Assembly (NCBI GenBank): GCA_014529385.2
Contig: CM043959.1
Span: forward strand, 62,447,753 to 62,511,752
Reading direction: 5' to 3'
From: Adiantum capillus-veneris
Taxonomy: Eukaryota; Streptophyta; Polypodiopsida; Polypodiales; Pteridaceae
Length of the DNA: 64,000 bases
Below are positions 56,270 to 64,000 of this stretch, in pieces. A program made the position numbers and the translations under genes. The notes under the pieces were generated by a model. The model was not told where the DNA came from and did no database searches. It saw nothing but the letters and a program-made list of their open reading frames with translations. Within the stretch, counting starts at the first letter, position 1. Every line of letters starts with the position of its first letter.

Positions 56270-56620
56270 GGTTATTAGTTAACCCTAAACCATGAGTGTT
56301 ATAGGTTTATCTTTGTTAATTGCAGGTATGGCCATCCTACAGCTACTCTACTCAGGTTCCCAGCACCGATGGTAGATCCAGACCTACAGTCGGCTATCTC
56401 TTTACAGTACAAGTACCTTCGTTCAATGGATGCATTGTTTGGACGGAACACTCCGCAGCAGCGGCCAACCAAGTTAGAGATCCAGACAGGAGCTATCGCG
56501 GTGGCAACATGGCAGATGCTGAGTGGGAGTGGGCAATGCAAGAAAAGAGTGACTAGGCTGCAGCAGGCTCATCCTCTAGACAACAACGTGTCTTGTCTGG
56601 GTTGAGTTTGTGGGTTCACC
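56270..56620 (+). repeat. dispersed unit, copy B, right part
   Basis: Matches about 8380-8600 of copy A (ACCATGAGTGTTATAGGTTTA, TTTGTTAATTGCAGG, GTAGATCCAGACCT). A reading frame starting VDPDLQ (56369-56605) resembles the one at about 8490 in copy A. Confidence 0.65.
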
Positions 56621-57091
56621 TTTTTGGGTCTAGGACAACACCAAGATGCTTGTCCGTCAACTTGGTATCCCTTTGTTTGTTCCTAACAAGAAGCGTCTTG
56701 GAACGACCTCCAATAGGGTTTTCACAGGATAAAATGTCTCTAAGACACCACCAAATAGCATGGTAGTCAATGTTGGAGTTGTCCTCCTAAGCTTGAGCCA
56801 GACAAACTTCCACGCACTATGGCTTGGGAGGCAAAGCAGCATGGAAGGACAAATATGTAGATTGGTTAAACTACAACCTAAATTGGTGATTATAAAGATT
56901 CTAGTTGATGTTTTTTTATTGTTATTGCTAACGTAGGAAAATATTACTCTTAGTCGACCAACCAGAGAGATGGTCAAGTTCTATTTTCCTTTGTTTTTCG
57001 CCGCAATGCCAGCTGTTGTGGAATTTTCCTCTTATAGTGTCTCTTCTATGGTCACCCAAGAATCGTCCACTCACTTCTTGTGGCAGCGCAG
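56621..57091. other. no gene recognised
   Basis: Sequence between the dispersed unit and the chromovirus LTR. Short open frames on both strands lack recognisable motifs. Confidence 0.4.
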
Positions 57092-58117
57092 TGTGACGCG
57101 ACTCGGGAGAGCGAAATACATTGATAATAAAAGGTACAGAGTACACAGAATGAATAGATGAAATATGGAGTTTGTATGCATAATAGTTACAAGAGGAGTA
57201 TAGCTCATTTCATAACCTCCTGACCACCCCGAGCTATCTCAATCACACTTTCAATCTCAATCTCAATCTTGTGCACAATCTCAATCTCAATCACACTCTC
57301 AATCACAATCGCACTCCCAAAATCTTCGGATAGCAACAATGATCATAATCCGAGCCGTAACACGATCACAATCTCAATATCATGACACCTTGAACAGATC
57401 TCGTTTCACACATCAATTTTTGAAACTTCTACAAAATAGCCAAAAGAACATACTGGTGTAGCCAGCTGAACATGATAATCAAATTCCATAACATAATTTT
57501 GTATCATAAAAGAGTATGATCACTTCTTGATTGGATAAAACAAAAGAGATATTACCTGTGTATATCTGTTTGTAAGCTAACATGTTGATGCTTGTAGGTC
57601 GTCCTACTGCTGCTGACAATTTATTTCTATCATAACTTTGTCATACAAACTCTGAATATAGACTTCCAGGTACTCAAAACGACGAGAACAAGTTTGGTCT
57701 ACAAGGCATCGCAAATAGAATTGCAAAAAAACTCTTTCTTTGGCTAAAAAAACAACTTTCAAGTTGCGACTCATGAAAAATAAATTTTTGGGTCTCCACT
57801 ACTTTTTCAACTTATTTTAAGCCTACCCATGTATTTTAAGCTAAAACACATAAAAATACAACATTGATATTAATAAAAACCCTCAATTTTAACTACATTT
57901 TTATTATATTATTGTTCATAGAAGACAGACTATCTGTTATTCATTAATCTGTATCAAATATGTCTTTAGTATATTATTTAAAAAGAAGAGAATATATTTT
58001 CTCTTAATATCTCTATCTAATAGACTATTCAAAAATCTTTCAAATCGTGTTAAACGAAAGATATGGCCTACTACATTCTTTTCGACTTTAAGAACTTCAA
58101 AAATTAGTCCTATTATA
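57092..58117 (-). repeat. chromovirus LTR, left copy (3' LTR)
   Basis: Plus strand TGTGACGCGACTCGGGAGAG... to ...AGTCCTATTATA. Roughly 90% alike with 60163-61216 by eye; carries a (CAATCT)n/(CTCAAT)n array at about 57240-57320. Confidence 0.8.
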
Positions 58118-58260
58118 TCCTCCCTTTATCAAAATTAACTCTGTCCTCAGAGTTGGAAAGAGGGATTTTCAACATACAAAACATCAAATTCAATCCAAGA
58201 GGCGTCTTTTAGATGATACATACCACTTAAAGAAAACTTCAAGAAGAATTCTACTTCTAA
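58118..58260 (-). pseudogene. 3' end of pol and polypurine tract
   Basis: The minus strand encodes remnants of the chromodomain tail (DASWIEFDVLYVENPSFQL-like) and the polypurine tract AAAGGGAGGATA next to the LTR, colinear with 5590-5682 of the plus-strand element. Confidence 0.65.
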
Positions 58261-58599
58261 GCTGTCTAAGTCTACAATCAAACTGGTTTTTAGTTCTGCC
58301 TTCATATGTTTTCTTTAGAGCAAGATTATCTAAAAAAACAAAATTTTGTTGACATCCTCACAAAATTTGATATTTGAAAGAGGAATTAAAAGACATACAT
58401 AAGCAATCATGATAATAGAAGTTGCCCTTATGTGAACAAAATTTCCTCTCAAACATCCCTCCCATATGAGAACTTAGATAAGAGATATAATGCTAGAGTA
58501 GAAACTCATTATCTACTTCATTTCTTCTCAGCTTCCTAGTCACATGCCACAACTCTCCCCTCTTGACATAAGACACATTCCATTTGTTCCCCGCTTGCA

Positions 58600-58970
58600 T
58601 CACATGTTACCACAAAAGGTTTCCAAGTTTTGAAATTTCCAAAATATAATTTTCAGTCACCCTTGCTTTCAATGTTTCAAATACGGTTTTAAAATTATCT
58701 TCTTCCTTAATTCCGATCTGGTCGTATCTAGAGCAAAGGTCAAACTTTGAAAATACTTGTGCACCGCTAAGTTGACTTATCAGCTCATTGATGTGTAGAA
58801 GGGGATATTTAGTTTTTAAAGGTTCATTTATTAAGACCCCTATAGTCAATGCATACTCTATAGGTCCCATTATTCTTCCTCTAGAAAAGAACAAAGCTGC
58901 CCCAAGGAGATACCCTAGGCCTGATTAACCCTTTCTTCAACAAGTCGTCAAGTTTGAGTTTTAGTTTCTA
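58600..58970 (-). pseudogene. RT-RNase H remnant with internal deletion
   Basis: The frame 58607-58894 joins RT motifs (HINELISQLSGAQVFSKFDL, CSRYDQIGIKEEDNFKTVF) directly to the RNase H approach (ETLKARVTENYILEISKLGN). The whole RT palm (YxDD) and connection are deleted between them. The second part is homologous to about 3765-3830 (FETLKAKIAESCVLKV). Confidence 0.8.
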
Positions 58971-60148
58971 AAGTTTATCTATATTGAATATATAAGGAGA
59001 TCAAGAGTACGATTCGGATTCTAGATATAGACCTAGCCCACGGTCTAGTGATCTACGAGAAGACATACATGGAAGGAGGTCAAGGAAAACATCCCTGAGC
59101 TCAGCTAGAAGATTTTCTACATACACTGTTTTTTTGCCTTAGGTTTATCTTTTAGCTCAATTGGAAAAGCTATAAAATTCTCACACTCTTGTCTAAGTCA
59201 CCTTTATATAGTGGCCAAAACTAGATTTAGAATTTATTTCTTCCCCATGAAGAGTGTGACTATCCTCATCCAATGAATGAAGAGAGATTTTTCTTTCTTC
59301 ATAGTCAATAAAACATGATTTTCAGTCATCTAATTGATACCAATAATCACATCATGCATACCCATGTTTATGACATTAAAAATTTCTTTATTATTATAAT
59401 TATTAAAAGAGAACACATGTTTTTAATTAGTTCTTTTGTGAACCTTTTATTTTGACAGTTAAGTTCACAAGTCTCTTGATTTATCACTTTAATTTTAGGT
59501 TTAATGTCTTAGCCAGATTAGAGAACAAGAATCAATGTGTACTGCTCAAATCAATTAAGAAATTCAATTTCAAATCTTAAATTTTATGCATGAATTTGAT
59601 CATAGAAGCTTTCAAATGATGCATCAAAGACATAAAGCATCATAAAAAAGGGTTAGATGACTTACCTTTATCATCTGCATCGTCAATAGTCTCCAATTCA
59701 ACCATCTTGGTACATATTTCCTTATCAATGGCTTTGTTCGGGTATTTAAAATTTTGGTGGCCTTCATCTACATATCAAAAGCATAATCTTAATCTTAGAT
59801 CTCTTCAATCCAAGATTTCAAATCTTCAATCCAAGCCATAAATTTTTTTAGTCTAGCCTTCTTGAAAACTTGATTGATCTCGCAGCTTCTCCCGTATCGT
59901 CATCGTCTTGATCATCACTCCCCTTTCATTTCTTCTTCTTTGATCCTTCACCTCTTGGAGACGGCGATGGACCGTTTCCATGTTTAACTTCCATCTTCTC
60001 CTCCACTTTGTCTTCCTACACCAGCTATTCTCTTTCCTTTATCCATTTTCTCGCATCTGTTGAGATCTTCATTGAGCCATCGAATAATCTCCGCTTGTTT
60101 CTTCAATCGATGCTCGTGTACTTCCATCGCTTCCGCAGGATTAAAACC
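58971..60148 (-). pseudogene. gag and protease remnants
   Basis: From the primer site leftward: gag start with HSGFNPAEAMEVHEHRLKKQ and LNEDLNRCEKMDKGKR; then broken gag. At about 59520-59580 a protease remnant (FLIDLSSTH where DSGSTH is usual) and at about 59340 a DVIIGI strand. No zinc knuckle is seen. Stops and small deletions occur throughout; the stretch 58971-59250 shows no clear motif. Confidence 0.55.
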
Positions 60149-61216
60149 GCTATGATACCACTTGTGACGCGACACGGAAGAGCAAAATACATTCATAATA
60201 AAAAGTACAGATTACACATAGTGAATAGATGAAATAAAGAGTTTGTATGCATAATAGTTACAAGAGGAGCATAGCTCGTTTCATAACCTCCCGACCACCC
60301 CCAAGCTATCTCAATCACACTCTCAATCTCAATCTTGTGCACAATCCCAATCTCAATCACACTCTCACTCTCAATCTCAATCAAAATCGCACTATCAAAA
60401 TCTCCGGATGGCAACAACGATCATAATCCGAGTCGTAACACAATCACAATCTCAATATGATGACAGCTTGAACCGATCCCGTTTCACACATCGATTTCTG
60501 CAACTTCTACAAAATAGCCAAAAGAACATACTCATGCAACCAATTCAACATGATAATCAAAGTTTCAAAACATAATTTTGTATCATCATAAAAAGTATAA
60601 TCACTTCTTGATTGGATGAAACAAAAGAGATATTACCTCTGTATATCCATTTGTAAGTTAACATGTTGTTGCTTGTAAGTTGTCTTGTTGCTGCTGCTAG
60701 CAATTTATTTCTATCATAACTTTGTCATATGAGCTCATAATACACACTTCCAAGTCCTCAAAACGACGGCAATAGGTTTGGTCTACAAGGCATCGCAGAT
60801 AGAATTGCGAAAAACCTCTTTCTTTGGCTAAAAACACACTTTTTAGGTCGCGACTCTAAAAATTTTATTTTTGGGTCTCCACTAATTTTTCAACTTATTT
60901 TAAGCCTACCCATGTATTTTAAGCTAAAACACATAAAAATACAACATTGATATTAATAAAAACCCTCAATTTTAACTACATTTTTATTATATTATTCATA
61001 TACAAACTATCTGTTATTCATTAATCTTTATCCAATATGTCTTTAGTGTATTATTTAAAAAGAAGAGAATATATTTTCTCTCTTAATACCTTGAACTCAT
61101 TAATATAAGCTCTATCTAATAGACTATTCAACAATCTTTCAAATCGTGCTAAACGAAAGATATGGCCTACTACATTATTTTTGACTTTAAGAACTTCAAA
61201 AGTTAGTCCTATTACA
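60149..61216 (-). repeat. chromovirus LTR, right copy, with initiator-Met-type primer site
   Basis: LTR 60163-61216 (plus strand TGTGACGCGACACGG ... AGTCCTATTACA). Primer site 60149-60160 on the minus strand is TGGTATCATAGC, one base different from the initiator tRNA-Met site. It lies two bases from the LTR. Confidence 0.85.
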
Positions 61217-61325
61217 TTCTTCCCTTATCAAAATTAACTTTGTCATCAGAGATGGAAAGAGGGATTTTCAACATAGAAAACATCAAATTCAATCCAAGAA
61301 GCATCTTTTATATGATACATCACTA
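61217..61325 (-). repeat. second copy of the 3' pol end beyond the right LTR
   Basis: TTCTTCCCTTATCAAAATTA... to TCTTTTATATGATACATCAC matches 58118-58225. It ends abruptly at about 61325, where unrelated sequence starts. Confidence 0.8.
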
Positions 61326-63680
61326 TAAGAGGATTTGTCTATAACTGCTAGCATTGCTGGGGAAAAACAAAGGAAAAAGGAGAGAGAAAAATTACGGGGA
61401 TGGTGGTGCAGCCAAATTTGGTCGAAGCTAGCAGGTGGTCTATGCCAGGCAAAGGGTGGAGTCGAGTGTAGTGAAGAGGGCTAGGGCAGGTACCAAGGCC
61501 CTTGGCAGCCAAAGGGTAGCAGGAATGTATGTTTAAAGCGTTTTCTAGGCCAAAAGTGCTGCAAGATAGTCCAGATGGGATGGTAGATGAAGGTGACCAA
61601 AATGCCAAGTCAGTGTTCAGTGTGCTCTAGAAGCCGGTCCAGACGGATCGTCAAATGGAGCCCCGGTGCTCAAGACATTGTAGTTTAAAGGAAGAGTGCG
61701 TAGCACACCCCCGACGGACAGGGCAACTAGGGACAGGTAGCCCGAACTGGTGTGAGTGCATACATGTGTGGTGCTCGAGTTACAGAGCATGCCTGTCTTT
61801 TCGTAATGGGAATCAGAGCTCTCGATAGCAAGTTATGGCCGTTAGAAGATTTTCAGGGGGCCGGGTATGAGCTCATTTGACCACACTAAAACATGCGCCA
61901 TCTGGCATTGTTTCGGTCTCGCCAAAGTTCTCGGTGGTATTGTGCATCATGTGGAGTTGGCACGAGTCGACGGTGCATCAATAGGGTACTTGGTCAGCAA
62001 GTTACAGCAAGTTAAAATTGGCAGCAGGTGATAGGGAGGATAATGTAGGTACTTTTCTTGGTTTTTGGAGGCCTCGGATAGCAGGCTCGAAGGAGGCCCA
62101 AGACAATGAAGGTCGCCCGGAGAGAGTGAACACAGAGGAGGCTTGGCCCGAGGGCAAGATGTGGGGATCGAAATATGGCAGGCAGGGCAAGTAAGGACGA
62201 AAAAAGTGAGCTAGGGGAGGTTTTTGTTGAGGGAAAAAACTTGAAATTTCAAGCCCTTGGGGGCGATTTTCTTAGGGCTGCCATGTGGCAGATAGATAAT
62301 CTCGTATGCACAAAATGGGGCCAAGACCCTATGGCTTATGTACTAGGGCGTGGCCCTTTGTTGGAATATGAAGCGAGGGAGTGAGCTCCCCTTGCGTGGG
62401 CTATGGCGGGAGCGCCGCTAGCGCTGCGTAGACGGTCCTGCGGGGCGGAAGCGGGCTGGTTTTGGTGAGCGGGGCGGCGGTGCACTGGCGCGCGCCCGCC
62501 GCTGAGGGTGTAGAGAGCCGGCACTGATGACGTGTCGCGCACAACACAGGGCGCGTTCCCACGGGACAAGTTTTGGAGAGGGAGAGAAGAGGCAATAGAG
62601 ACATCGCTATTGCCCCCTCCCCCTTGTATATGAGGAGTGTCCCATAGAGATGAAGCAAGGTAAAGCAAGGGCCGGGTTGTCCATAGGGTTAGGAGAAAAA
62701 GAAGCGGGTCCCACGCCTCGGGCAAGGCAAAGAGAAAGGAGAGGGGTGAGCCAGGAGTCCGCCAGGTGGGCAAAACCAAGCAAGGCCAAATGGGCCAAAC
62801 CAAGGGTTTTCCGGGCAAAGGGGACCAAAGAGAAGCAGAGGGAGAGAGGAAAATAAATAAATAAATAAGTGGCAGGAGGATCCGGGCAGATATGTCAAAG
62901 TCAAGCCAATTGTGTTGTATAAGGTTGAGGTCATAAGGGTAAAAAATGAAGGATAAAAGATAAAAAATGGAGAAATGCCAAGAGGCAATAGCGACATCGC
63001 TATTGCCGCCCCTCCCAAGTACAAAAAGAGAGAAGAAAAGAGCAGATAGAGAAAGGCGGTGCCCCTTTCTCAAAAGATACCAATTCAAGATGCCATGTGG
63101 ACCTATTAAATTGTAAATTCCCAAATTAAATCCCCCCCCTATAAAAGTAAAAAATGGATCAAATGTGGGTCTTTTTCTTGGCCTTTTGGAGTGCCGTTTT
63201 GAAGCCTGCTAAGTGGAGCTCTCTAGCAAGCTAGCCCCTTTGTAACTTTTGCTTGAAAATGGCCATGGTGATGGCAGTGCAAGCCCGTGTATATGTTTTC
63301 TGAAGTGCAATCAAGCCACAGTTGCCTCCCATGTTGTTGTTTCCCCTTTTCCCCTTCTCTTTCTCTTGCTTTCATGTTTCTCCTTTGTGCCGGCTATGTG
63401 GAAGTGTGTTCCCCCTCGAACCGAAGGTGTTTTGAGTGAGAGAGTGAGATTGAGTGGTTGTGTGCATGTGTAAGGGTGGATACAGGCAGTGGTAGTAGGT
63501 GTATCTTGTGTGGTGGTTTGTAGAGTGTGTGAGCAGTGGAAATTGAGCATGAGGTGGTCTGCTAGTGTAAAGTGTTTCTTTGAAGGTGTTTTCTGAGAGA
63601 ATAGGGGTGTTGTGAATACCCTGAGCTATAGAGAGGCCCTTTTGTTTGTGCTGGGTGTGTTCCCCCATCCCCCCTCTCCA
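61326..63680. other. LTR-like non-coding DNA, no gene recognised
   Basis: About 61600-61830 resembles part of the LTRs at 29660-29790 and 41880-41990 (GAATGCAT, GGAGCATG.CTGTCTTTTC, then GTTGCCAACATAT.GGCGGTT-like), so this is probably a diverged LTR of the same gypsy family. GC-rich sequence and an (AAAT)n run (62851-62868) follow. The 262-codon minus-strand frame (62336-63124) contains the two palindromes and low-complexity stretches and is not supported as a gene. Confidence 0.5.
62591..63007. repeat. paired palindromes GGCAATAGCGA-CA-TCGCTATTGCC
   Basis: A perfect 11-bp-arm palindrome with a 2-base loop at 62984-63007, and a near-copy with one mismatch at 62591-62614. Both are preceded by an AGAGG and followed by C-rich sequence (GCCCCCTCCC, GCCGCCCCTCCC). 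Confidence 0.85.
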
Positions 63681-63689
63681 ACGACAATA

Positions 63690-63830
63690 ACCGCGGCTAT
63701 GGACACGGTAGTGGTTTCTCATCAATAAGCACGGTAATAGTCGCGGCAATATATCCACTACTATTACCGCGTCAGTTGCCGCTTCTATTACCATGGGTAT
63801 TGCCGCTATACGCAAATTCAAACATAAAGG
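63690..63830. repeat. cluster of GGTAATAG / CTATTACC motifs
   Basis: At least six copies of a degenerate motif (CGGTAATAGTCG, CTATTACCGCG, CTATTACCATGG, CAATAACCGCGG) in both orientations within 140 bp. This resembles a CACTA subterminal array, but no terminal CACTA was placed. Confidence 0.45.
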
Positions 63831-64000
63831 TGCTCATTTGGGTCACCCAATTTTGGGTGGCCCAAATGACCACCTTTATTTTTGACTTGTATAAAACAAT
63901 GAAATATCAATTGTTTTTTGGAAGAGTATAAAAAATATCAAAGAATTGAAATCGAATTTACTTTGCATTGACAGCTTGCAGAAGATCAACTATTTAAAAA
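63831..64000. other. AT-rich window end
   Basis: No gene is recognised in the last 170 bases. A short inverted repeat of TTGGGTCACCCAATTTTGGG/TGGCCCAAATGACCACC type lies at about 63838-63872. Confidence 0.4.

Larger units (their letters stand above)
57092..61325 (-). mobile_element. decayed chromovirus in an LTR-internal-LTR-internal arrangement
   Basis: Two direct repeats (57092-58117 and 60163-61216) flank a shrunken internal region. Left of the right LTR at 60149-60160 is a primer site (minus strand TGGTATCATAGC), so it is a 5' LTR for the internal region at 58118-60162. But to its right (61217-61325) the polypurine tract and 3' pol end recur just as they do to the right of 58117, so the same LTR also serves as a 3' LTR. 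This is the product expected from unequal recombination between two LTRs. Family: same as 3464-6591. Confidence 0.75.

Noticed and set aside
62336-63124. 262-codon minus-strand open frame
   Set aside because: Low-complexity, overlaps duplicated palindromes and LTR-like sequence, no recognisable domain.

Overview
This is a stretch of plant nuclear heterochromatin made almost entirely of nested, decayed transposable elements. I found no intact host gene, rRNA, tRNA or CRISPR array. The elements present (CACTA, hAT, Ty1/copia, Ty3/gypsy chromovirus, an Athila/Tat-type giant) are those of land plants. Two hints point to a non-seed plant such as a fern, at low to moderate confidence: a Ty3/gypsy lineage with a divergent gag-pol at 36.9-41.4 kb that I associate with ferns and lycophytes, and pentatricopeptide-repeat (PPR) fragments. 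Long GA/CT microsatellites are abundant.

Layout. (1) 1-3463: the 3' part of a CACTA element on + (TNP2 C-terminal exons, a tnpA-like second gene, GCGTCGCTA subterminal repeats, terminal TAGTG), inserted into the pol gene of a chromovirus whose 3' half and 3' LTR run 3464-6591. (2) 6.6-8.7 kb: GA/AT microsatellites and a dispersed unit that recurs near 48.8 and 56.3 kb. (3) 8797-14268: a complete young Ty1/copia on - with 143-bp LTRs and a TTCTT target duplication. (4) 14661-45400: a second CACTA TNP2 gene on -, split in two by a 27.8-kb block. That block is a Ty3/gypsy element on + (15901 to about 43685) with LTRs of about 2.1 kb that carry a captured PPR fragment. Its left LTR holds two further insertions: a 13.4-kb Athila/Tat-type element on - (16102-29507, CAAGC target duplication) and a 5-kb non-coding element (30735 to about 35784). 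The latter itself contains a 1.3-kb CACTA-ended non-autonomous element (32019-33333). (5) 46.4-47.9 kb: a 1.5-kb GA tract, then a 330-bp foldback element. (6) 48941-56269: a 7.3-kb hAT-type DNA transposon whose empty site is visible at about 8.36 kb. It carries a BED/DUF659/hAT_C transposase on - and, on +, a protein-kinase-like gene and an open 258-codon gene, flanked by tandem arrays. (7) 57092-61325: a decayed chromovirus on - in an LTR-internal-LTR-internal (tandem) arrangement. (8) 61.3-64 kb: LTR-like non-coding DNA with short perfect palindromes.

The most unusual content is the hAT element with kinase-like cargo, the second retropepsin-like domain after the integrase in the Athila/Tat-type element, and the PPR fragment built into a retrotransposon LTR. 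The retro-elements have lost function through stops and frameshifts. The 258-aa and 152-aa ORFs are the only non-repetitive reading frames that remain fully open and look like genuine proteins.
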